Source: Lachnospiraceae bacterium
GTDB lineage: Bacteria; Bacillota; Clostridia; Lachnospirales; Lachnospiraceae
Length of the DNA stretch: 64,000 bases
NCBI GenBank assembly: GCA_910576335.1
Contig: CAJTIU010000016.1
Span: forward strand, 43,517-107,516
Direction of reading: 5' to 3'
Shown one piece after another: positions 16,401 through 23,972 of the stretch (positions are counted from its first letter, which is position 1; each line of letters opens with the position of its first letter). The notes beneath the pieces were generated by a model, which was not told the origin of the DNA, did no database searches, and worked only from the letters and a program-made list of their open reading frames with translations. Made by a program: the position numbers and the translations under genes.

Positions 16401-19400
16401 CTATAGTATTTTGTTAGATAGACAAGACGTAGGACAGTGCTATGTAAAGAATCATGAGGGCGTGGCAAATGTTCTGATTCCTGCTGGGAAGGAGACAGCA
16501 GTAGTTTCCGTTTCTTTCGAGGGCGAGGGAACGAATGAGGCTCCGGTTGTAAAGACGAAGGCAGTTGTTACAGATAAAACAGAAGGAGCAGAGGATACAA
16601 TCAAGGCAGTCGTTCCATTTAGACTGGAAAGCATTGCTTATGATGACGGAGCTCCAAATGGAACATTAACTTATAAATGGGAAGTAACAGCTCCGGAAGG
16701 CGGCAAGGTTACACTTGGTTCTCCGGCGAAGCCGTATACGACCATAACATGCTCTAAGGAAGGAACCTATACAGCTAAGCTTACTGTAAGCGATGGGGAA
16801 AAGGAAAGTGCATCTACACTGGAGATTAATGTGGGAGCGGCTCCTGAAAAAACGGCTCCTGTGATAGGGGATGTTACAGCAGCCCAGGAAGAAGTCAATA
16901 CCAGTGTTGCAAGGATGACCGGAGAGGCAACGTCTGATAAGTATTATCAGAATGATGAGCTAAAATACAACTGGACTGTTGCAGAGCAGCCAGAGGGCGG
17001 CAGCGCCATCATTGCAGATGCAGATACCGCAAAAGCAAGTATGAAAGCTTATAAGCCAGGCACCTATAAGATCCGTCTTACTGTAACAGACGAAGATACA
17101 GGATATGGAGAAGGTGCAAAGAGCAGTCAGAAGGACATTGAGATTGAGATGACCGGAAAGGTAGACGGCGTAGAGCGTACAGGCACAGTCCTCACTTCAA
17201 CAGGCGTAGCGCCCGAACTTCCGGAAACCATGGAAGTAATTCATCCAGACGGTACTATTAAAAACAGTGAAGTTGTCTGGTCAGAGATTGATGCATCGTC
17301 TTATGCCCAGGAAGGCAGCTTTGAAGTTACAGGAACAGTTCCAGAGACAGAGATTAAGACTGCTGTAAATGTCCGGGTTGTTGCGGGAAGTGCGAGAAAC
17401 ATGGCTATAGAGGCAATTCCTACGGCAATTATTGACACTCCGCAGGATCTGGGAGGAGTTGCCGGCTTAAATGACGGATATGAACCGGAAAGTTCTAATG
17501 ATAAGAGCCATGGAGTATGGCATAACTGGCTTGGAGATCAGAGCGGTCCTGCATGGGTGCAGTATACATGGGAAGAGCCGGTTGTAATCTACCAGTCAGA
17601 TGCATATTATTTTACAGACGGAAACTTTGTACCAAAGACTGTAAAATATGAGTATCTGGATGAAGACGGCGAGACATGGCGCAACATGGTGAATGTAAAG
17701 GGCTGCGGTACAGAGCTGAACAAATACAACACAACAACCTTTGAGCCGGTGTCTACAAAAGCAGTCAGAATGACAATGATGCCAAAGACATTAGGATGCG
17801 GCGTTATTGAGTGGAAGGTATTCGGATATGGAAAGGGCGCTGATAAGATGGAGCTGAGACGCCAGATTAATCAGGCAAATTCCATAAATATCGGAATATT
17901 TGCGGAAGAAGCAAAGGATATGCTTGAGACAGCGCTTGCTGAAGCACAGGCTGTTTTTGAAAACAAAGAAGCAACACAGGAAGAGGTAGATCAGGCGGCT
18001 GAGAAGCTTGCAAAAGTAATTGTAACACTTCCTACAACGGATAATAACCTTGCATATACTGCAAAAGTGACAACAAGCTATGTATCCGGATGGGAAAGTC
18101 TTGCTGCAGCGAATGACGGAAGGCTTACAGGAACTTCATTCAATCCGCCAGGACCAAGATATGGTTCATGGGGACATGCAAGTGAGTTTGAGACAATTAC
18201 CTATACATGGGAAAATAAGGTTCGCCTGAATGGCGCTGACATTTATTTCTGGTATGATGGAGAGAATGAAACCAATGGCGGAATTAATTTCCCAGAGTCT
18301 TATTCTTACGAATATCTTGACGATAACGGAGAGTGGAAGGAAGTCGAGAATCCGTCGTCCTATGAGCCGAAGAAAGACAGCTATAGTCTGACAACATTCT
18401 CAGAGATTGAAACAACTGCAATCCGCGTGAAGATGAATAAGATTCAGACGATTATTGAAGACGGTGAAGAGGTAGATATGAGCGGATGTGGCGTCGGCAT
18501 CCAGGAGTGGAAGGTGTATGATGCATCTGCCGGAGGACGCGCTACAGAGGTGAAAGTGTCTAAGGCACCTTTAAAGACAGAATATATCCGTGGTGAAAAA
18601 CTTGACACAACAGGACTTGAACTGGAAGTAACCTATGCGGATAATAGTGTGAAGACATTTACAAACAACTATAAAGTCAGCGGTTATGACAGAAAGAAAC
18701 TGGGAGAACAGACGGTAACGGTAACATTTGCAGATATAACAACAGAGTTTAAGGTAACCGTCAAGGAAGATAAGGTGGATAAGACTGCATTATCAGCTAA
18801 GATTACCCAGGCAATGCGTCTGACAGCGTCTGACTATACGCAAAAGAGTTATGATGCACTTCAGAAAGCGCTTCAGGAAGCAAAGGCAGTTTATGATGAT
18901 GCAGAGGCAGTACAGGACGAGGTAGCAGAGGCAGAGGATGCACTGACAGCGGCAATTGAGAATCTTGTGGAAAGAAAGCCTGTTTCCATCAGATTCAAAA
19001 CAGAGCCGACGCAGAACACTTATTTCGCAGGAGAGCCGATCCATAGTTCAACATTTGAGCTTGAAGCTGTTTATGCGGATGATAGTACAGAGGTCATTAC
19101 CGAAGGATTCGAAATCAGCGGATATAACGCAGAACAGTTAGGAGAGCAGACGGTAACTGTTACATACAAAGAACAGTCAGTACAATTTGTTGTTACTGTT
19201 GAAGAAGCACAGAAGCTGGAGAATGAGGAGTCAAAGGTTAGTGTACTGGCAGCTCAGATTGAGGAAGGTGTTAAACTGTTAGTGGAAAAAGCAGCTTCCG
19301 GTGATGAGCAGGTTGCAGAGATGCTTGGCGCAATCGCAGAAAAGATAAAGGAAGCGCTTGGCGTAACAGAAGGCGTAGAAGTGACTGAAGATAATTCCTC

Positions 19401-20598
19401 TGTACTGGATATTAAGCTGGTGAAAGGGGAAGCGGATGAGGAAGTACAGCTGGAAGAGGATGTAGTAGTATCCATACCGAAGCCGGAAGGATACAGCAAT
19501 AATCTGAAGCTTTTCCATAATCGCAAGGACGGATTAACAGAGATCAACTTTACCTTAAAAGAGGAAAAAGAACTCGTATTCAGGACTGGAGAATTTAGTC
19601 ACTTTACAGTTGTAGATCTTGGAGAGCCGGCAGCAGAACCAGATAAATCCGGATTAGAGGCTGCAATCAGCGCAGCAGAACAGCTGAATGCCAAGGATTA
19701 TACGGCAGAGGCATGGGATGTATTTGTAAGAAAGTTATGGGAAGCAATCGAACTGTCTAAGGACGAGACTGCGGATCAGGCTGCGATAGATGCTATGGTC
19801 AGTGAGTTAAAGGCAGCATGCGAAGAGGTTGATAAGAATCCTGACAAGACAGAGCTGAATTCCGTCATAAGTGCGGCAAAGGCTCTTAAAAAGGAAGATT
19901 ATACTCCGGCAGCATGGGCAGTGTTCGAAAAAGCTTTGAAAGATGCAGAGGCAGTCTGCAATAATCCAAAGGCTACACAGAGCCAGACAGCCGCAGCAGT
20001 CGCAGCACTTAAAAAAGCTATAGACGATGTGAAGAAGAGCCCTGCACAGAAGCCGGTACAACCAGCGAAAGTAAAGGTAAAGAAGATCAGCATCTCCGGC
20101 CTTTCTAAGAAGATTGCGGCAGGAAAGAAAGTGAAGCTTACTGCAAAGGTTTCTCCATCTAATGCATCTAATAAGAGCGTTACATGGAAATCTAGCAATA
20201 AGAAGGTTGCAACAGTAACCAGCAAAGGCGTTGTCACCATGAAGAAAAAGTCTGGCGGCAAGTCCGTAACCATTACTGCAACGGCAAAAGATGGAAGCAA
20301 AGTGAAAGCAACTTATAAGATCAAATCTATGAAGGGCAAAGTAACAAAAGTAACCATCTCTGGAAAGAAGACAGTAAAGGCAGGCAAGACCCTGAAGCTG
20401 ACAGGCAAGGTAAAGGCAACAAAGAATGCGAACAAGAAGCTGAAATGGACCAGCAGCAATAAGAAATACGCAACTGTAACCAGCAGCGGAAAAGTAAAAG
20501 CCTTAAAAGCAGGCAAGGGCAAAAGAGTGAAGATTACTGCAATGGCAACAGACGGAACAGGCAAAAAGAAGACAGTAACCATCAAGATTACAAAATAG
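13435..20598 (+). CDS. Giant secreted multidomain DUF5695-like protein, paralogue without the FIVAR array
   Basis: 2387 residues, start ATG behind GAAAGGAATTA. Approximate layout: signal peptide 1-36; DUF5695-like region 48-1032; two PKD-like domains to 1240; Big_4 1240-1316; F5/8-like module 1320-1466; FIVAR; second F5/8-like module 1540-1697; Big_3 (1703-1778); FIVAR; Big_3 (1850-1924); an unidentified ~130-residue module (about 1930-2062) ending in a FRTGEFSHFTVV motif; two FIVARs; two Lys-rich Big_2 domains 2215-2387. Its N-terminal half and C-terminal tail are close to the protein at 2704, while the middle has been rebuilt: one F5/8-like module and the FIVAR array are missing and Big_3 domains are present. 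It is predicted to be secreted and wall-associated, with a role in glycan binding or processing. Confidence 0.85.
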   Translation: MQKIRHSLKRGIALSLSAVMTISLMSGIFEGTVKAEEPEEKTGTAISNGSLSIEIGDLGQISTMNIVNNRKNGQNNDVNFVLPNDTSPQNNEAHQWMGEMIFSYRTSEDGKFPEGRKGFVEVDTNKTLAAGGSKTASEIKEDNPYITKNKVSDKEVEVTFKGVEGDAGTQRSMKGFNVTSNYNMDTEDGSLLWNITLQNTGNNYIEFGDVGLPMPWNNKYTGLTSVYNDRVTAHTFAGADSGYAYAIRCSGEGNYILFTPVPESGARIEYVDNWVGNNNQVRGERAGDTFANWTSDSGGWQPGLSVYYIHSKDIQKTGRGYYTDATSLVLEPGKSKTYTFKFSAVRAGDNTPQASAEDPNNASDSVEERENNMRSILYKSGMIDAIAVPGFQTALNMETKLDLHYDDEKVKVDSVDIQCVHENDPFDEKHIPEQTEGLVNNSRSGKCANNDSVSAPEAKTVDGENHHIYNLKFGCIGNNSVRVNYKLKVGDAWVDKFTQYEFNALESLDKIVETHADFMVNKTQDNDPKSPTYGNYQDWYISQESVDKNALNHWGDDWSHDNINFMTMKNYLNPVASEVESIEKYLVDYMWNNYMKNTQDSYTVANYLNASGIYSDTSSPYTRTYSEMMEATGFFNMYRIQKAYPDLIEYRQTPEWYLEKAYGIYINRVSSYPIGYYGEQQVPDMIEALKEEGMTDEAGRLQKRFAQEKGTRMSTAAYPYGSEFAYDNTGEEGAYAAAKALREYYPDDENAGKALSNMKKAEWKTRAMRGIQPTWYHYADPVFIGGEHWWNFQYTASLAGSIMDDWLRYQDNGWDTASSAWAERVNYAAKLSNFNAVNMGQISDKSIGSVSWRYTMYKGGHGAMNVNDGGTRVMNNGWNDFSGESEEGLYGSLLRISSDVVTDPVFGLTGYGSAVSKEGTSYTVTPADGVGKRINIIDDKLYAELEQDSCTQAVINSAGPSFELSLKCLSTEEHLSRIKLSGAGLKDGYYSILLDRQDVGQCYVKNHEGVANVLIPAGKETAVVSVSFEGEGTNEAPVVKTKAVVTDKTEGAEDTIKAVVPFRLESIAYDDGAPNGTLTYKWEVTAPEGGKVTLGSPAKPYTTITCSKEGTYTAKLTVSDGEKESASTLEINVGAAPEKTAPVIGDVTAAQEEVNTSVARMTGEATSDKYYQNDELKYNWTVAEQPEGGSAIIADADTAKASMKAYKPGTYKIRLTVTDEDTGYGEGAKSSQKDIEIEMTGKVDGVERTGTVLTSTGVAPELPETMEVIHPDGTIKNSEVVWSEIDASSYAQEGSFEVTGTVPETEIKTAVNVRVVAGSARNMAIEAIPTAIIDTPQDLGGVAGLNDGYEPESSNDKSHGVWHNWLGDQSGPAWVQYTWEEPVVIYQSDAYYFTDGNFVPKTVKYEYLDEDGETWRNMVNVKGCGTELNKYNTTTFEPVSTKAVRMTMMPKTLGCGVIEWKVFGYGKGADKMELRRQINQANSINIGIFAEEAKDMLETALAEAQAVFENKEATQEEVDQAAEKLAKVIVTLPTTDNNLAYTAKVTTSYVSGWESLAAANDGRLTGTSFNPPGPRYGSWGHASEFETITYTWENKVRLNGADIYFWYDGENETNGGINFPESYSYEYLDDNGEWKEVENPSSYEPKKDSYSLTTFSEIETTAIRVKMNKIQTIIEDGEEVDMSGCGVGIQEWKVYDASAGGRATEVKVSKAPLKTEYIRGEKLDTTGLELEVTYADNSVKTFTNNYKVSGYDRKKLGEQTVTVTFADITTEFKVTVKEDKVDKTALSAKITQAMRLTASDYTQKSYDALQKALQEAKAVYDDAEAVQDEVAEAEDALTAAIENLVERKPVSIRFKTEPTQNTYFAGEPIHSSTFELEAVYADDSTEVITEGFEISGYNAEQLGEQTVTVTYKEQSVQFVVTVEEAQKLENEESKVSVLAAQIEEGVKLLVEKAASGDEQVAEMLGAIAEKIKEALGVTEGVEVTEDNSSVLDIKLVKGEADEEVQLEEDVVVSIPKPEGYSNNLKLFHNRKDGLTEINFTLKEEKELVFRTGEFSHFTVVDLGEPAAEPDKSGLEAAISAAEQLNAKDYTAEAWDVFVRKLWEAIELSKDETADQAAIDAMVSELKAACEEVDKNPDKTELNSVISAAKALKKEDYTPAAWAVFEKALKDAEAVCNNPKATQSQTAAAVAALKKAIDDVKKSPAQKPVQPAKVKVKKISISGLSKKIAAGKKVKLTAKVSPSNASNKSVTWKSSNKKVATVTSKGVVTMKKKSGGKSVTITATAKDGSKVKATYKIKSMKGKVTKVTISGKKTVKAGKTLKLTGKVKATKNANKKLKWTSSNKKYATVTSSGKVKALKAGKGKRVKITAMATDGTGKKKTVTIKITK

Positions 20599-20605
20599 TT
20601 AAATT

Positions 20606-20639
20606 GGGGACGGGGCATTTTTAAAAATGCCCCGTCCCC
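20606..20639. repeat. GGGGACGGGG palindrome, copy after giant gene 2
   Basis: A perfect 34-bp palindrome (arm GGGGACGGGGCATTTTT) 7 bp after the stop codon of the giant gene, in the same position as the copy after giant gene 1. Confidence 0.9.
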
Positions 20640-20658
20640 AATCAAATTTTATAAAAAA

Positions 20659-20693
20659 GGTACGCTTAGTGGTACGCCCTCATTTGCTATACT
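20659..20693 (+). promoter_or_regulatory. Extended -10 promoter of the Pel-like operon with direct repeats
   Basis: TGCTATACT gives an extended -10 (TATACT at 20688-20693). There is no good -35; in its place are two direct repeats GGTACGC (20659-20665 and 20671-20677) spaced 12 bp, which could bind an activator or repressor. It is the best promoter candidate for the following operon. No c-di-GMP riboswitch was recognised in the leader. Confidence 0.5.
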
Positions 20694-20765
20694 GATATGA
20701 GAAAATGAAGCTATTTTGCAATTGTGCTAAAAAGTTAAAAAAATATCCATATAAAACTAGTAAAG

Positions 20766-22961
20766 ATGGTGAAAATGATGGTTGTATTATTGATTGGCGG
20801 CGGAAGCGTGCTGATGGATCAGATGATTAGCAAATTAAGCAAGAATGATCACCGCGTATATCTGCTGACGGGGCAGAGAGACAATCGCTTTTCTTATAAG
20901 AAGGTATTCGAAAAGTATAATTTTCCATATGACAGCGGAAGCATCAAGGATATTTTTGAAAGTATAAGACCGGATGTTGTTGTGTTTATGGGTGCATATG
21001 ACACGAACTTTAACTGGGAGACAGAGGCAAGACAGGAGGCCGTGCGGTATACGACAGGGCTTGTGAATATTCTGTCTGCTTTTAGCATGTCCGGAAGCGG
21101 GAAGTTCGTATATTTTTCTTCCCAGGAAGTATACGGAGGGGTACATATTGACAATGTGCCGGAGGATGAACCTCTGTCCCCAAGAGGCTTCCGGGCGCTA
21201 GCTCTGGCGCAGGGCGAGGAGACATGTGAAAATTACCGCAGGACCCAGGGGGTAGACACACTGGTTCTGCGTTTTGACAATATGTACTGGGTACCCCAGA
21301 AGGGAAAGACAGCGGAGCACCCCTGTTTTAGAATGTGCCTGGAGGCGCTGAAGACAGGGAGGATCTCGGCGAATGGAAAGAATGTTTTTTCTATGATTTA
21401 CATTAATGATGCCGTAGAGCTGGCTTACAGAGTGATGTGCGAGGGGAAGCCATGGCATTCTGTCTATAATATTTCCTCAGAGGCTGCGATTGATGAGCTG
21501 AAGCTTGCGGAACAGGTGAGAAAGGATATGGGAGCCGGGATTACGGTTTCTGACAGTACGGCAGGTCTTAACAACCGGATTGTTCTGGACAGCAGCAGAT
21601 ATAAGGCTGAGTTTCCCTATGATCTGTTCAATGATTATGAAAGGGGAGTGCGGCAGGTTGTCCATTATATGAAGCGGCACAGCAATTCCTTTATCACAGA
21701 GGAGGATACAGGCGGCGGCCTGGCAGTCAGGCTGTGGAATCTTCTTAGGAGGATTGTTAAGGCTGTATTTCCCTTTGTAGAGGCTTCCTTGTGTTTTTTC
21801 CTTGCTTCCTGGCTGAACCGCATAGCGGGAGACAGTGAGTTTCTGGCAAAGCTTGATATTTATCTGCTGTATGTACTGTTGTTTGCAGTGGTGCACGGGC
21901 AGCAGCAGGCTGTGTTTTCCGGTCTGCTCTCGGTTGTGGGATACTGCTATTATGAGATGGGGAGCCGCAGTGGGTTTGACGTGCTGCTTGATTATAATAC
22001 CTATGTGTGGATGGCACAGCTTTTTATAGTGGGCCTGGTTGTGGGATATCTGAAGGATCAGGTAAGCTTTATCAGAAGTGAGGGGAACAGCAGGGCAAAA
22101 TACCTGAATGGACAGCTTCAAGATATTGAGGAGATTAATGACAGCAATGTTAAGATGAAGCATAATTTTGAGTCCCAGGTAGTCAATCATAAAGAGAGCC
22201 TTGGGAAGATTTACGAAGTATCCTCGACTCTTGAACAGTACGGACCGGAGGAAGTGCTGTTCTATGCGGCACAGGTACTGTCGAGACTGATGGACTGCAG
22301 GGATGTGGCAGTATATAACGTTGCAAATGGGGATTATGCGAGACTTTTTTCCGCTACTTCTCCAGAGGCGCGCAGGCTTGGGTATTCCATAAAGTATACG
22401 GATATGGAGGATATGTATAACGAAATCAGCGAACGCCGTGTGTACATAAACAGGGATATGGTGGAGAATATGCCTATGATGGCCAGTTCCGTCTATTCAG
22501 AAGACGATATGCAGCTGATCCTGATGCTCTGGGGCGTTCCGTGGGAGCGTATGACGCTTGGAGAGGCGAACCGGCTTACCATTGTGGGATATCTGATTCA
22601 GAATGCGGTTGTACGTGCAAACCGTTATCTTGAGGCGCTCAGGAATCAGCGGTATGTAGAGGGGACAAGTGTTCTGGGTGAGGAGGCATTTACCCAGCTG
22701 GCGAAGGCCTTTTTCGATGCAAAGGATAAAGGGCTTACGGAATATGTATTATTAGAAGTTCTCACAAAGGAAAAGAATTATGAACAGGTGGCGAAGGCGC
22801 TTGGCAGTACGATCCGGCAGACGGATTATCTGGGGATCTTTAAGAAGGGAAAGCTCTATGCCCTTTTGTCCAATACGAATAAGCAAAATGTGGGCGGTAT
22901 TATCGAACGCTTCAGGAATCTTGGCTATGAGTGCCGGATTGATGAGGAGGCGGTACTATGA
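20766..22961 (+). CDS. pelD: Epimerase-like/PelD fusion, predicted c-di-GMP receptor of a Pel-type exopolysaccharide system
   Basis: 731 residues. Residues 1 to ~305 form an extended-SDR NAD-binding fold (VVLLIGGGS start, YFSSQEVYGG segment) like UDP-sugar 4-epimerases, but the usual YxxxK pair is not visible after EDEPLSP. Residues ~320-430 carry about four membrane helices, followed by a coiled coil, a GAF-like domain and a degenerate GGDEF-like tail. In the tail IRQTD supplies an RxxD motif (Arg684, Asp687), the kind of inhibitory-site motif PelD uses to bind c-di-GMP. The gene overlaps pelE by ATGA. PelD is known to relay c-di-GMP to the PelDEFG synthase complex. The fused epimerase may supply or sense UDP-GalNAc/GlcNAc (inference). 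Nearby in-frame ATGs leave the exact start uncertain. Confidence 0.75.
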   Translation: MVKMMVVLLIGGGSVLMDQMISKLSKNDHRVYLLTGQRDNRFSYKKVFEKYNFPYDSGSIKDIFESIRPDVVVFMGAYDTNFNWETEARQEAVRYTTGLVNILSAFSMSGSGKFVYFSSQEVYGGVHIDNVPEDEPLSPRGFRALALAQGEETCENYRRTQGVDTLVLRFDNMYWVPQKGKTAEHPCFRMCLEALKTGRISANGKNVFSMIYINDAVELAYRVMCEGKPWHSVYNISSEAAIDELKLAEQVRKDMGAGITVSDSTAGLNNRIVLDSSRYKAEFPYDLFNDYERGVRQVVHYMKRHSNSFITEEDTGGGLAVRLWNLLRRIVKAVFPFVEASLCFFLASWLNRIAGDSEFLAKLDIYLLYVLLFAVVHGQQQAVFSGLLSVVGYCYYEMGSRSGFDVLLDYNTYVWMAQLFIVGLVVGYLKDQVSFIRSEGNSRAKYLNGQLQDIEEINDSNVKMKHNFESQVVNHKESLGKIYEVSSTLEQYGPEEVLFYAAQVLSRLMDCRDVAVYNVANGDYARLFSATSPEARRLGYSIKYTDMEDMYNEISERRVYINRDMVENMPMMASSVYSEDDMQLILMLWGVPWERMTLGEANRLTIVGYLIQNAVVRANRYLEALRNQRYVEGTSVLGEEAFTQLAKAFFDAKDKGLTEYVLLEVLTKEKNYEQVAKALGSTIRQTDYLGIFKKGKLYALLSNTNKQNVGGIIERFRNLGYECRIDEEAVL

Positions 22962-23923
22962 GTATGGCGCGGGACGAGGTTCTGTTTCTGCTGGTGATTG
23001 CCGTGAATCTGATCGTGTCAGTCATTTATCTGCTGGCAGGGATCTTTGTAATTGTGCCGGCGCATGCTCTGGCCGCTGATAAGGATAAAGAGGACTTTCT
23101 GTATGATAACAGGAGAACTTATGTGATCCGGTTTATTGTAATGGTACTCTGTCCGGTGATTGTCCCGCTGTTCTTTCTGATGGGACATCTGTTTTATCTG
23201 TTTGTGTTCTGGCGGGAGGCGAACCTGGCTGATGTTGTTTTCAGCAAGGACCGTGTTAAGACAAATCAGAAGGCAGACGAAGAGGCAGAACGGGATATTA
23301 TTCCTCTTGAAGAAGCAATTCTGGTGAATGAAAAGAAGAATCTCCGTTCTGTTCTTATGAATGTGATGCGGCAGGATATCGGGGATTCTCTTGCATCCAT
23401 TATGCTTGCACTGGACAGCGAGGACTCGGAGACCTCTCATTATGCGGCTGCGGTTTTGTCAGATGAGCTGAACAAATTCCGGCTCTATGTACAGAAGCTG
23501 AGGAAGCAGATTGAGGAAGAAGATGACTCACAGACGGAATGTGAGGAGATGCTGATTGATTATATGGATCATATTCTGAGACAGCGTATCTTTTCATGGC
23601 ATGAACAGAGAAAATTTGTGATGATCATGGAAGAGACGGCAGAGCTTCTGTATGGTAAGGATGCTTCTAAGCTTACAGATGTGAGATATGAGGCAGTCTG
23701 TCTGAGGCTGCTGGAGATGAAGGACTACGAAAGTACTGGAAAATGGTGCCTCCGTATGAAGGAGCAGTACCCGGACGAACTGGCTTCCTATACCTGCAGG
23801 ATGAAGCTCTACTTTGCGGAACAGAACAGGGAAAAGTTCTTTGAGACCCTGGAGACTCTGAAAAGGTCGGATGTATTGATTGACAATGAGACGCTGGAAC
23901 TGATTCGTATTTTTAGTTCATAG
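22958..23923 (+). CDS. pelE: PelE-like membrane protein with TPR-type region
   Basis: 321 residues. Two or three membrane helices lie within the first ~90 residues, followed by an acidic, helical, TPR-like cytoplasmic region. In Pel systems PelE is the membrane scaffold that holds PelD, PelF and PelG together. The identification rests on position (between PelD and PelF/PelG), the 4-bp overlap with the PelD-type gene and the membrane-plus-TPR layout, since PelE sequences are poorly conserved. It is followed after 49 bp by a polytopic membrane protein. Confidence 0.65.
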   Translation: MSMARDEVLFLLVIAVNLIVSVIYLLAGIFVIVPAHALAADKDKEDFLYDNRRTYVIRFIVMVLCPVIVPLFFLMGHLFYLFVFWREANLADVVFSKDRVKTNQKADEEAERDIIPLEEAILVNEKKNLRSVLMNVMRQDIGDSLASIMLALDSEDSETSHYAAAVLSDELNKFRLYVQKLRKQIEEEDDSQTECEEMLIDYMDHILRQRIFSWHEQRKFVMIMEETAELLYGKDASKLTDVRYEAVCLRLLEMKDYESTGKWCLRMKEQYPDELASYTCRMKLYFAEQNREKFFETLETLKRSDVLIDNETLELIRIFSS

Positions 23924-23972
23924 AAAAGACTTGTTAACTTGCGGAACTGATTACATAAGGGGGCTATTAACC

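Noticed and set aside
20641..20765. Search for a c-di-GMP riboswitch upstream of the PelD-type gene
   Set aside because: No GEMM-type core or tetraloop arrangement was recognised in this short leader.
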